A DNA stretch of 64,000 nucleotides from Streptomyces sp. DI166. Its GTDB lineage: Bacteria > Actinomycetota > Actinomycetes > Streptomycetales > Streptomycetaceae. Below, piece after piece: positions 19,527 through 27,159 of this stretch (position 1 is the stretch's first letter; each line of letters begins with the position of its first letter). The stretch is taken from the NCBI RefSeq assembly GCF_900091315.1, contig NZ_FLSP01000001.1, forward strand, positions 62,001-126,000, in the 5' to 3' direction. A program made the position numbers and the translations under genes. The notes under the pieces were generated by a model. That model was given only the letters and a program-made list of their open reading frames with translations, did not search any database and was not told the origin of the DNA.

Positions 19527-20705
19527 ATGACCACCCCTCTCCTCTCCCTCACCTGGACCGACAGCATCACCGGTCACCAGGGCTTTCTCGTGATCGACCG
19601 GCTGGTGCGCGGGGTGTGCAGCGGGGGTCTGAGGATGCGCGAGGGCTGCACGCTCGACGAGGTGACCGGCCTCGCCCGCGGCATGTCCATGAAGGAGGCG
19701 TTGCACTACGACCCAGAGGGCCGTTACGTCCCGCTCGGCGGCGCCAAGGGCGGCATCGACTGCGATCCGCGCGATCCGGCGGCGTACGGGCTGCTGGTGC
19801 GCTATCTCCGGGCGGTGCGGCCGTACGTGGAGAGCGTGTGGGCCACCGGCGAGGACCTCGGGCTGATCCAGGACCTGGTGGACCGGGCGGCCGCCGAGGC
19901 GGGCCTGGTCTCCTGCGTCCAGTCCGTGTACCCGCTGCTGGACGACGAGGAGGCGGCCCGGCGGCGGCTGGCGGACGCCTTCGCCGTGCGGGTGGACGGC
20001 ATCGGGCTCGACGCGCTGGTCGGCGGCTGCGGGGTGGCCGAGGCGGCGCTGACGGCGCTGGACCGGGCCGGGGTGCCGTACGCGGGCACGCGCGTGGCCG
20101 TGCAGGGGTTCGGGACCATGGGCGGGGCGACGGCGCGGTTCCTCGCCCGCGCGGGGCTGACGGTCGTGGCGGTCGCCGACCTCAAGGGCACGATCGCCAA
20201 CCCGGCCGGACTGGACGTAGAGGCCCTGCTCGCCGCGCGCGACTCCTACGGGCTCGTCGACCGCGCCGCGCTGCGTCCCGGCGACCGTGAACTGCCGGGC
20301 GAGGAGTGGCTGTCGGTGGCGGCGGAGGTGCTGGTGCCCGCGGCGGTGTCGTACGCCGTCGACACCGTGAACCAGGAGCGGATCACCGCCCGCTGGATCG
20401 TCGAGGCGGCCAATATGCCGGTGCTGCCGGAGGCGGAGGCGCTGCTGGCGGCGCGGGGCGTGACCGTGCTGCCCGATGTCGTGGTCAACTCCGGGACCAA
20501 CGCCTGGTGGTGGTGGACCCTGTTCGGCGACATCGGGCCCGACGCGCGGGAGGCCTTCGCCCACACCCGCCGGGCCATGCGCGCGCTGACCGGGCAGATG
20601 CTCTCCCGCGCGGAGGCCGACGGCAGCTCGCCGCGGGCGGCGGCGCACGCGATCGCGGCGGACCGGCATCCGGTGATCGAGGAGAGGTACGGCCAGTACA
20701 GGTGA
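19527..20705 (+). CDS. Glu/Leu/Phe/Val dehydrogenase family enzyme
   Basis: This 392-aa NAD(P)-dependent amino-acid dehydrogenase should deaminate an amino acid to its 2-oxo acid. The N-terminal dimerisation/substrate domain has GGLRMREG and PLGGAKGGID (catalytic lysine), and the Rossmann domain has VQGFGTMGG (about residue 193). The C-terminal VNSGTNAWWWW segment is family-typical but unusually Trp-rich. It is shorter than classical glutamate dehydrogenase and closer to the branched-chain/leucine type; the substrate is uncertain. AAGGAG lies 4 nt before the ATG. It lies 53 nt ahead of a TetR gene. Confidence 0.88.
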   Translation: MTTPLLSLTWTDSITGHQGFLVIDRLVRGVCSGGLRMREGCTLDEVTGLARGMSMKEALHYDPEGRYVPLGGAKGGIDCDPRDPAAYGLLVRYLRAVRPYVESVWATGEDLGLIQDLVDRAAAEAGLVSCVQSVYPLLDDEEAARRRLADAFAVRVDGIGLDALVGGCGVAEAALTALDRAGVPYAGTRVAVQGFGTMGGATARFLARAGLTVVAVADLKGTIANPAGLDVEALLAARDSYGLVDRAALRPGDRELPGEEWLSVAAEVLVPAAVSYAVDTVNQERITARWIVEAANMPVLPEAEALLAARGVTVLPDVVVNSGTNAWWWWTLFGDIGPDAREAFAHTRRAMRALTGQMLSRAEADGSSPRAAAHAIAADRHPVIEERYGQYR

Positions 20706-20745
20706 CCGCCCCGGGGTGGGCCGGGGCCGCGCGGGTCCCACGGGT

Positions 20746-20751
20746 TAGGGT
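20746..20751 (+). promoter_or_regulatory. -10 box of a leaderless promoter for the TetR gene
   Basis: TAGGGT is separated by 7 nt from GTG 20759, so transcription would start at the start codon. This suggests that the TetR gene has its own promoter besides readthrough from the dehydrogenase. Confidence 0.4.
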
Positions 20752-20758
20752 GAGCGCC

Positions 20759-21379
20759 GTGGCGAGGGTGCGGTTGAGTGTGGCGGAGCGGCGCGAGGAG
20801 TTGCTGCGGGCCGCCATCGGGCAGATCGAGGCGCGCGGCGTGGCCGCGGTGCGGATCGCCGACGTGGCGTCGGCGCTCGGGGTGAGCAACGCGCTGGTGC
20901 TGTACCACTTCTCCACCAAGGAGAAGCTGGTCGCCGAGGCCTTCGCGTACGCCGCCCAGGACGACCTCGCCCACCTCCGCAAGCTCCTGGGCCGCCGTAC
21001 GACCGCGCTGCGCCGGCTGCGCGCCGCCGTCCGCTGGTACGCCCCCACGGGCCAGGCCAAGGGCTGGCGGCTGTGGATCGAGGGCTGGGCGGCGGCCCTG
21101 CGCGAGCCCGCCCTGCGCGAGGTCACCCAGGACCTCGACCGCGAGTGGAAGGCCGCCATCACCGAGGTCATCGCCGAGGGCGTGGCCGCGGGCGAGTTCC
21201 ACTGCCCCGACCCCGCGAGCGCCGCCCTGCGCCTGACCGCCCTCCTGGACGGCCTCGCCGTCCAGCTCACCTCCTACTCCGGCGCCCTCTCCCGGGCCCG
21301 CGCCCGCGAGTGGGCGGACGAGGCGCTGGCCAGGGAACTGGGCGTGGCGCGCACGGAGTTGTCGACCGCCGCGCGCTGA
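20759..21379 (+). CDS. TetR-family transcriptional regulator
   Basis: This 206-aa regulator has an N-terminal TetR helix-turn-helix (residues about 9-55, with IADVASALGVSNALVLYHFSTKEKL) and a helical ligand-binding C-terminal domain resembling BetI-like members. GTG 20759 is chosen because it fits the leaderless -10 spacing; GTG 20750 is in frame but lies in the -10 box. It follows the amino-acid dehydrogenase. A 20-bp palindrome in the dehydrogenase promoter is a likely target, making the pair a self-contained regulated unit. Confidence 0.9.
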   Translation: MARVRLSVAERREELLRAAIGQIEARGVAAVRIADVASALGVSNALVLYHFSTKEKLVAEAFAYAAQDDLAHLRKLLGRRTTALRRLRAAVRWYAPTGQAKGWRLWIEGWAAALREPALREVTQDLDREWKAAITEVIAEGVAAGEFHCPDPASAALRLTALLDGLAVQLTSYSGALSRARAREWADEALARELGVARTELSTAAR

Positions 21380-21382
21380 GCC

Positions 21383-21458
21383 GGGGTCGACGCGGATACG
21401 GGGTCGACGCGGATACGGGGTCGACGCGGATACGGGGTCGACGCGGATACGGGGTCGG
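21383..21458. repeat. 17-bp tandem repeat, 4.5 copies
   Basis: The unit GGGGTCGACGCGGATAC is repeated four times without a mismatch (21383-21399, 21400-21416, 21417-21433, 21434-21450), followed by a partial copy GGGGTCG. It starts 4 nt after the tetR stop codon. Each unit contains the palindrome GTCGAC. The 17-nt unit is not a multiple of three, and the region appears noncoding. Confidence 0.95.
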
Positions 21459-21483
21459 CCCGCCCCCTGATGGGGACGGGCCG
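21456..21483. terminator. Bidirectional hairpin terminator between tetR and the GDSL hydrolase
   Basis: A stem CGGCCCG/CGGGCCG extended, after one mismatch, by CCCC/GGGG, with a TGAT loop, lies between the two convergent genes. Confidence 0.65.
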
Positions 21484-21555
21484 TTCCTCATGCCGTGCAC
21501 GCGCGTGCCTGACTCCCCCGCCGTCAGCCCACTCGTCCGGTGCCGGGCGGGTGGC

Positions 21556-22374
21556 TCAGACCGCCGCCTCGATGCGCATCTTGATGTCGTCCGGGGACAG
21601 GTGTCCCTTGGCCGTCACATGGTCGCCGGAGGACTCGCCGCGCAGACGGCGGCCGATCCAGGGGACCAGGTACTCGCGGGCCCAGTGGACGTCGTCGCGG
21701 CGGATCTCCAGGGTGCCGCGGGGCGGGAGCGGGGGCCAGGGCTGGTCCGGGTCGGCGGGGACCTCCAGGCCGAGGACCTGGCCCGCGCGCAGCGCCACGC
21801 GCGTGTGGCCCTCGGGAGACAGGTGCAGCCGGTCGCTGTCCCAGGCCCGGCGGTCCTGGACGGTCTTCAGCGACCACAGGTCGAGCACCGGGAAGCCGTA
21901 CCGGTCCGCGATCGACCGGACATGCATGTTGTACGTGGCGATCTTGCCGCGCAGGTGCTTGAGCACGGGTACGCCACGGGTGTCGAAGCCGGTCGTCACC
22001 AGGACGGTCCCGGCGGCGTCGGCGAGCCGCGCCACCGCCCGCTCGTACCGCTCGGCCAGTTCGTCGGGGTCGGTGCCGGGCCGGATGATGTCGTTGCCGC
22101 CCGCACAGAACGAGACGAGGTCCGGGGCGAGTTCGCACGCCCGCGGCACCTGGTCCGACACGATCTGGTCCAGCAGCTTCCCGCGCACCGCGAGGTTCGT
22201 GTAGCGGAAGTCGCCCTCGGGCCGGCGGTCCGCCAGCAGCACGGCGAACCGGTCCGCCCAGCCGACGAAGGCTCCGTCGGGGCCAGGGTCGCCGACGCCC
22301 TCGGTGAAGCTGTCCCCCACCGCGACGTACGACCCGATCACTGTCTCGTTGTCACTCTTCGAATCGTCTGCCAC
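21556..22374 (-). CDS. SGNH/GDSL hydrolase
   Basis: This 272-aa esterase/lipase-like protein has block I GDSFTEG (nucleophile Ser22), block III GGND and block V DRLHLSPEGH (catalytic Asp/His). No signal peptide is visible, so it is probably cytoplasmic. The C-terminal region with WAREYLVPWIGRRLRG is common in Streptomyces members of unknown substrate. It lies downstream of the M23 gene on the same strand but is separated from it by a strong terminator. Confidence 0.92.
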   Translation of the reverse strand: MADDSKSDNETVIGSYVAVGDSFTEGVGDPGPDGAFVGWADRFAVLLADRRPEGDFRYTNLAVRGKLLDQIVSDQVPRACELAPDLVSFCAGGNDIIRPGTDPDELAERYERAVARLADAAGTVLVTTGFDTRGVPVLKHLRGKIATYNMHVRSIADRYGFPVLDLWSLKTVQDRRAWDSDRLHLSPEGHTRVALRAGQVLGLEVPADPDQPWPPLPPRGTLEIRRDDVHWAREYLVPWIGRRLRGESSGDHVTAKGHLSPDDIKMRIEAAV

Positions 22375-22491
22375 ATCGGCCCATGATTCCCTTTCGAATG
22401 TGACCTACGCGACCGTAGGCAGGGGTTGACGGGCGGTGAGATAAGCCACTCCAAAGCCTTGGCCAAGTCCGGAATAGAACCAGGTCGGCGA

Positions 22492-22534
22492 CGCCGAAGG
22501 CCGGACCCGGGGATCATGGGTCCGGCCTTCGGCG
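22492..22534 (-). terminator. Strong hairpin terminator after the M23 peptidase gene
   Basis: A perfect 17-bp stem (22492-22508 with 22518-22534) with a 9-nt loop lies 36 nt beyond the M23 stop on the minus strand. Confidence 0.85.
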
Positions 22535-22570
22535 GCGTGTCAGGGAGGGTGCCGTGCGGCGGGCGGTCCG

Positions 22571-23521
22571 TCAGCCGATGGAGACGCCCTTGGCGCGGAG
22601 GTAGGCGATCGGGTCCACGTCGGAGCCGTAGTTCGGCGTGGTGCGGATCTCGAAGTGCAGGTGCGGGCCGGTGGAGTTGCCGGTGGAGCCGGACAGGCCG
22701 ACCTGCTGGCCCGCCGTCACCGACTGGCCGCTGGAGACGGACAGCGAGGACAGGTGGGCGTACTGGGCGTAGTGGCCGTCGGCGAGCCGGATGACGACCT
22801 GGTTGCCGTAGGCGCCTGCCCAGCCGGCCGAGACGACGGTGCCCGCGCCGACGGCCTTCAGCGGGGTGCCGGACGGGACGACGAAGTCGGCGCCGGTGTG
22901 GTAGCCGCTGGACCACATGCTGCCCGCGACCTTGTAGCCGGTACCGACGCCGGCGCCGGCGACCGGGGCGCTGAAGCCGGTGGCGGCGGCCGGGGCGGCC
23001 TGCGCGGTGGTGGGCGCGGCCTGCGGCGCGGAGGACTGCGCGGGAGCCGAGGGCTTCGCGGGCGCCGCCGGCTTCGCGGCGGACCGCGTGGCGGACCGGG
23101 AGACCGACTTCTCGGCGCGGTCCGTCGAGGCGGCCTTCTTGTTGATCGACAGCTTCAGGCCCGGGTGGATCAGCGACGGGTCGTCGCCGACGGCCTCGCG
23201 GTTGTCCTGGTACAGCTTCTGCCAGCCGCCCCGGACGTCCTGCTCGTCCGCGATCTTCGAGAGGTAGTCCCCGGACCGCACGGTGTAGATCTTCGTCGCC
23301 GACTTCTTCGCGGACTTCTTCGCCGTTTCCTTCTTGTCGACCGACTTCGTCGACTGCACCGACTGAACGGCCTTTTCCGGAACGGACTGCGACGGTGCCG
23401 CGTGGGCGCCGGTGGCGCCCAGGAGCGGGAGGGCGAGTGCGGCGCCACCGGTTCCGGCGGCGGCGATTCCACGGGTGAGACGCAGTGTCTTGGGACGGCG
23501 GTGCTTACCCTTCGCGGGCAT
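22571..23521 (-). CDS. Secreted LysM-M23 peptidoglycan endopeptidase
   Basis: This 316-aa exported protein has a basic N-terminus, a hydrophobic core and a likely cleavage after AHA (residue 41). A Lys/Ala-rich linker leads to a LysM domain (about 77-128), then an Ala/Pro-rich spacer and a C-terminal M23 domain. Zinc ligands are His208, Asp212 and His289 (in GPHLHFEI), with His256 in YAQYAHL supporting catalysis. It should cut peptide cross-links in the cell wall during growth or spore germination. A ydaO-type c-di-AMP riboswitch occupies its 5' leader, placing it in the c-di-AMP-controlled set of Streptomyces wall hydrolases. A GAGAGGA ribosome site lies about 7 nt before the ATG. Confidence 0.95.
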   Translation of the reverse strand: MPAKGKHRRPKTLRLTRGIAAAGTGGAALALPLLGATGAHAAPSQSVPEKAVQSVQSTKSVDKKETAKKSAKKSATKIYTVRSGDYLSKIADEQDVRGGWQKLYQDNREAVGDDPSLIHPGLKLSINKKAASTDRAEKSVSRSATRSAAKPAAPAKPSAPAQSSAPQAAPTTAQAAPAAATGFSAPVAGAGVGTGYKVAGSMWSSGYHTGADFVVPSGTPLKAVGAGTVVSAGWAGAYGNQVVIRLADGHYAQYAHLSSLSVSSGQSVTAGQQVGLSGSTGNSTGPHLHFEIRTTPNYGSDVDPIAYLRAKGVSIG

Positions 23522-23539
23522 GGCGAATTCCTCTCCGGC

Positions 23540-23715
23540 GCCTACGAGGTGAGCTGTCGGGTGCGGACTGGAGATGTCCGGCCGCGCGCTGGGCGCGACT
23601 TGACCCCAAGCCTGTTCCGGAGACCGGACCAGGCGGTGGTGCCTGTGGGTCCCCCGCTCCTGCCGTGCACGGGTGAGTGTGCGGGATCACGAGCGGCGGC
23701 AGGATTCGGCGTCCG
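23540..23715 (-). promoter_or_regulatory. c-di-AMP (ydaO/yuaA-type) riboswitch
   Basis: Read on the minus strand, the leader contains the conserved ydaO blocks in order: GCCGAATCC near 23710, GGAGCGGGGGACCC near 23655, TTGGGGTCAAGTCGC near 23605, and CCGACAGCTCACCTCGTAGGC ending near 23540 (conserved as CGACAGCTxACCTCG). The first and last blocks can pair (CGCC/GGCG) to close P1. P1 ends only about 10 nt before the ribosome-binding site of the M23 gene. High c-di-AMP is expected to lower expression. The boundaries are approximate. Confidence 0.88.
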
Positions 23716-23719
23716 CTCG

Positions 23720-24148
23720 GATTGGTGGCGAACGTAAGCGACCAAGACGCAAAGGGACAAGCAGAAGGTTCCACCCGAAGCCATTCCTCTTGATCCCCAG
23801 CCGGAATTCGCGGTCACTTTCCGTGCATTAGCTGATGATCGGCTCCGGCAAATGCCCTTGAAAAGCGCATGAATTACGTGGACATGACGGACGACTCACC
23901 GTCACGGATATGACGCTCCTCACGTGACACTGCTCCAGACTCCTTTATTCCAGAGCGAGTTGGAATGAAGTGCACTCAAGGCCACTGAAGAGCAATTAAG
24001 GTTCTAATTCGGACAGGGACGGAATGAGACCGATATCAGAGCTGTTCGTCCGTTTTGCCACCTTCCCCCTGTCGCCGGTACCGATGTCGTATCGTCAAGG
24101 CGTGCCCGCCGACGACACGAGCCGGCGGAACCGGTGGGAGGAGCCCAA
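23720..24148. other. AT-richer intergenic region between riboswitch and phosphatase gene
   Basis: About 430 nt without a supportable gene. The part from roughly 23760 to 24040 is clearly poorer in G+C than its surroundings and contains small inverted repeats (GACGG/CCGTC near 23885-23905; TTCCA/TGGAA near 23947-23966). It should hold divergent promoters for the M23 gene (minus) and the phosphatase (plus), but I cannot place boxes with confidence. Confidence 0.4.
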
Positions 24149-24934
24149 GTGACGCAGCAGGTCCCGTCGACCGAGCCGGAGCTGGCCGGAGTTCGCAACT
24201 TCCGCGATGTGGGCGGACTGCCGACCGTGGACGGACGCCGGGTACGACAGGGCGTGCTGTTCCGCAGTGGGCATCTCGCGCACGCGACCGAACAGGACGC
24301 GGCGTTCCTCGGCTCCCTCGGTCTGCACACGATCTTCGACTTCCGCAACGCGGCGGACCAGAAGCTGGAGGGCCCCGACGTCGAGCTGACCGGGGTGCGC
24401 AATGTGAACCTGCCGCTGTCCGACCCGGCGGACGGCGCCGAGTTCTGGAAGATGGTGCGCGACGGCGACATCGAGCAGCTGCGGGAGATCCTGGCGGACG
24501 GCAAGGCCGCGAACCGCATGATCGATTCGTACCGCATGATCATCAAGGAGCGCACCGCCGAGCACTCCCAGGTGCTGCTGGCTCTCGCCGAGGACAGCGT
24601 CCCGGCCCTGATGCACTGCGCGGCGGGCAAGGACCGCGCGGGCCTGTCGATCGCGGTGACCCTGCTCGCCCTGGGCGTGGAGCGGGACGCGATCCTCGCC
24701 GACTACCTGGAGTCCAACGCCAAGCACCGCCGCTACAAGGTGAAGCGCAACAACAGCTACACCCCCGAGGTGATGGAGCTCCTCAGCCCCCTGTTCGACG
24801 CCCGCGCCGAGTACCTGACGGCGGCCTTCGACACGATCGAGGAGACCTGGGGCGGGGTGGACCCCTACCTGGAGCAGGCCCTGCGGGTCACCCCCGCCGT
24901 CCGCGAGCGCCTGCGCGACCGGCTCCTCGACTGA
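24149..24934 (+). CDS. Tyrosine/lipid phosphatase (PTP family, DSP-like)
   Basis: This 261-aa protein has the VRNFRDVGGLPT N-terminal motif and the CX5R active site at Cys157-Ala-Ala-Gly-Lys-Asp-Arg163 in MHCAAGKDRAG. These are typical of the MptpB/IphP-like branch, which dephosphorylates phosphotyrosine, phosphoserine or phosphoinositides. No signal peptide is seen. GTG 24149 is chosen because GGGAGGAG lies 6-12 nt upstream. It is convergent with the XRE/small membrane protein pair. Confidence 0.93.
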   Translation: MTQQVPSTEPELAGVRNFRDVGGLPTVDGRRVRQGVLFRSGHLAHATEQDAAFLGSLGLHTIFDFRNAADQKLEGPDVELTGVRNVNLPLSDPADGAEFWKMVRDGDIEQLREILADGKAANRMIDSYRMIIKERTAEHSQVLLALAEDSVPALMHCAAGKDRAGLSIAVTLLALGVERDAILADYLESNAKHRRYKVKRNNSYTPEVMELLSPLFDARAEYLTAAFDTIEETWGGVDPYLEQALRVTPAVRERLRDRLLD

Positions 24935-24955
24935 GCCGGGCGCCGGTCGCGGCCG

Positions 24956-25078
24956 CTACTGCTTGGCGCCCAGCTCGAAGAGCAGGTAGATGAACGCCGC
25001 GAAGACATGCCCCACCGCGATGTAGATGATCAGCCGCACCCACAGGGCGCGGGGGAACTTCTCCTCCATGTCGGTCAT
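24956..25078 (-). CDS. Small membrane protein (DUF6126-like), coupled to XRE regulator
   Basis: This 40-aa protein has one transmembrane helix (about residues 14-36, VRLIIYIAVGHVFAAFIYLLF) after a charged N-terminus with MTDMEEKFPRALW. It resembles the DUF6126 family, recalled as short proteins following XRE-cupin genes in Streptomyces. The ATG overlaps the regulator's TGA in an ATGA, so it is translationally coupled. The constant pairing suggests a membrane partner or anchor for the regulator or its ligand, but no function is known. Confidence 0.75.
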   Translation of the reverse strand: MTDMEEKFPRALWVRLIIYIAVGHVFAAFIYLLFELGAKQ

Positions 25079-25698
25079 GGCATGTCTCCGTGGTGTGAGG
25101 GAGCGGGGCCGCCCAGGCACAGGGCGGACGTGGGGCTCTGCAGCAAGGTGTGGACGAAGAGCAGCTCCACCCCGTCCGGGTCCTGCGCGGCGATCCGGTG
25201 CGGGGTCAGGGAGTCGAAGTGGGCGCTGTCCCCCGGGGCCAGGCGGTGCGTGGTGTCGCCCAGGCGCAGGCGGAGGCGGCCGGTGAGGACGTAGAGCCAC
25301 TCCTCGCCGGGGTGCACCCGCACGATGTCGCCCTGGGAGCCGTGGGGGACGTGCAGGCGCAGGGCCTGCATACCGCGGCCGGGGGCGCCGGCCTGGCGGT
25401 ACGTCCACCCTCCGGCGGCCGTCGGTTCCATCTCGGCGCCGCGGACGACGGCGTCCCGGTCGGCGACCGTCTCGCCGAGCAGTTCGGAGACCGTCGTACC
25501 GTAGATGCGAGCGAGTGCCAGCAGCATCGGCAGCGAGGGCTGGCGGTGTCCGGTCTCCAGCCGGGAGAGGTGGGCCGGTGACAGTCCGGCGGACGCTGCC
25601 GCGGCCTCCAGCGTGAGGGCGGCCCGGCGCCGGAGATCACGCAGCCGCGGCGCCACCGCGGACAGGTCGTCGGGCGGCCCGGTCTCGGGAGAGCTCAT
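25075..25698 (-). CDS. XRE-family regulator with cupin domain
   Basis: This 207-aa protein has an N-terminal helix-turn-helix (about residues 20-75, with LTLEAAAASAGLSPAHLSRLE) and a C-terminal cupin (about 115-185, with HPGEEWLYVLTG and LAPGDSAHFDSLTPH). ATG 25698 has GGAG just upstream; ATG 25707 lacks a ribosome site. Two TTGCC...GGCAA palindromes lie directly upstream, spaced by 20 bp, as expected for cooperative autoregulation. The next gene, overlapping by 4 nt, is the DUF6126-like membrane peptide. The upstream neighbour on the same strand is hpnO. Confidence 0.92.
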   Translation of the reverse strand: MSSPETGPPDDLSAVAPRLRDLRRRAALTLEAAAASAGLSPAHLSRLETGHRQPSLPMLLALARIYGTTVSELLGETVADRDAVVRGAEMEPTAAGGWTYRQAGAPGRGMQALRLHVPHGSQGDIVRVHPGEEWLYVLTGRLRLRLGDTTHRLAPGDSAHFDSLTPHRIAAQDPDGVELLFVHTLLQSPTSALCLGGPAPSHHGDMP

Positions 25699-25719
25699 GC
25701 TCTCCATTCAGCAGGATAT

Positions 25720-25754
25720 TTGCCTCTGCGGCAAATTTCTTGCCTCAGAGGCAA
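25720..25754 (-). promoter_or_regulatory. Twin palindromic operators upstream of the XRE-cupin gene
   Basis: Two 15-bp palindromes, TTGCC(TCTGC)GGCAA at 25720-25734 and the perfect TTGCCTC-A-GAGGCAA at 25740-25754, are spaced 20 bp centre to centre (about two helical turns, same face). A -10-like TATCCT lies between them and the ATG. This is likely the autoregulatory site of the XRE protein. Confidence 0.75.
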
Positions 25755-25773
25755 AACCCTTCAGTCCTGCCGG

Positions 25774-27159
25774 TCAGCGGTTCGCCACCGCCTGCTTCAC
25801 CAGCGTCTTGCCGAAGTCCCACATCAGCCCGCCCCCGCTGTGCGCGTCGTCCATCACCTCGGTGAACGCGTCCACGAACCGCTCCACCTCCCGCTCGCCG
25901 ATGATCAGCGGCGGGATCAGCTTGATCACCTCCAGGTGGTCGCCGGAGACCTGGGTGAGGATCCGGTGCCGCTGGAGCAGCGGGACCACGACCATCTGCG
26001 CGAACAGGCCCTTGCGGGCGGCCTGGAGCATGGTCCACCGGCTGCGCAGCTTCAGCGAGGAGGGCCGGCCGAACTCGATGCCGATCATCAGGCCCCGCCC
26101 GCGCACGTCGGCGAGCAGCTCGTACTTGTCGGTGAGGGCGGCGAGCCGCGTCTTCAGCAGCTGACCCGTCGCGCGGGCGTTCGCGACGATCTGCTCGTTC
26201 TCCATGACGGTCAGCACCGCGAGCCCGGCCGCCATGGCCTGGGCGTTGGAGCCGAAGCTCGCCGAGTGGACCAGGACGCGGTCCATGGACGAGTAGACCT
26301 TCTTGAAGATCCAGTCCTTGCCGAGCGTGGCGCCGACCGGGACGTATCCGCCGGACAGGGCCTTGGCCACGCACACCAGGTCCGGCTCCACGCCGTCCTC
26401 GTGCTGGTAGGCGTAGAAGTCCCCGGTGCGGCCGAGCCCGGTCTGCACCTCGTCGGCGATGAGCAGCGCCTTGTGCTTGTGCAGCAGTTCCTGCGCGGCC
26501 CGCAGATAGCCGGGCGGCGCCTCGTGCACGCCCTTTCCCTGGATGGGCTCGACGATCAGGGCGGCTACGTCGCCCTTCTTCAACTCCCGCGCCAGGGCGT
26601 CGAGATCGCCGAGCGGTACGGCGGTGTCCGGCAGCAGCGGGGCGAAGCCGTCCCGGAAGCCGTCCTCGCCGTTGACGGACAGGGAGCCCGTGGTCAGGCC
26701 GTGGAAGGCGTGCTCGCAGTACAGGACCCTGGGCCTGCCGGTGGCGCGGCGCGCGAATTTCAGGGCCGTCTCGACGGCCTCGGTGCCGCTGTTGCCGAAG
26801 AACACCCGGTCCAGGTGCGGGCTGTGCGCGAGCAGCTTCTCGGCGAGCAGTCCGGGCAGCGGCTGGCAGTCGAACCGGGTGAGGTCGGCGAGGGAGAGGT
26901 CCAGGACGTCGTGCAGGGCCCGGCGGACCACGGGGTGGTGGCGGCCGAGCCCCATCACCCCGAACCCCGCGAGCATGTCCAGGTAGTCGGCGCCCTCGGC
27001 GTCGTAGAAGTAGGCGCCCTCGGCGCGCTCGTAGACCTTGTCGAAGCCGATGGTGTGCAGCATGCGCGGGAGCTGGTGGTTGAGGTACTTGCCGTGCAGC
27101 TCGTAGCGCTCGGCTCCGCGCGCGGCCAGCAGCGCGCCGAGGTCGAACTCCGTGGTCAT
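25774..27159 (-). CDS. hpnO: Hopanoid aminotransferase HpnO
   Basis: This 461-aa class III PLP aminotransferase has the PLP aspartate in [14 protein letters not shown] (Asp236) and the Schiff-base Lys266 in [11 protein letters not shown]. In hopanoid operons this enzyme converts the ribosylhopane-derived side chain to 35-aminobacteriohopanetriol. It is the last gene of the hopanoid operon and its ATG overlaps the dxs stop (ATGA). The presence of HpnO and the absence of hpnI/J/K suggest aminobacteriohopanetriol as the end product. Confidence 0.93.
   Translation of the reverse strand: MTTEFDLGALLAARGAERYELHGKYLNHQLPRMLHTIGFDKVYERAEGAYFYDAEGADYLDMLAGFGVMGLGRHHPVVRRALHDVLDLSLADLTRFDCQPLPGLLAEKLLAHSPHLDRVFFGNSGTEAVETALKFARRATGRPRVLYCEHAFHGLTTGSLSVNGEDGFRDGFAPLLPDTAVPLGDLDALARELKKGDVAALIVEPIQGKGVHEAPPGYLRAAQELLHKHKALLIADEVQTGLGRTGDFYAYQHEDGVEPDLVCVAKALSGGYVPVGATLGKDWIFKKVYSSMDRVLVHSASFGSNAQAMAAGLAVLTVMENEQIVANARATGQLLKTRLAALTDKYELLADVRGRGLMIGIEFGRPSSLKLRSRWTMLQAARKGLFAQMVVVPLLQRHRILTQVSGDHLEVIKLIPPLIIGEREVERFVDAFTEVMDDAHSGGGLMWDFGKTLVKQAVANR

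Noticed and set aside
23760..24040. AT-richer segment as foreign DNA
   Set aside because: It is short, noncoding and lies between two divergent genes of normal composition, so a promoter region is a simpler explanation.
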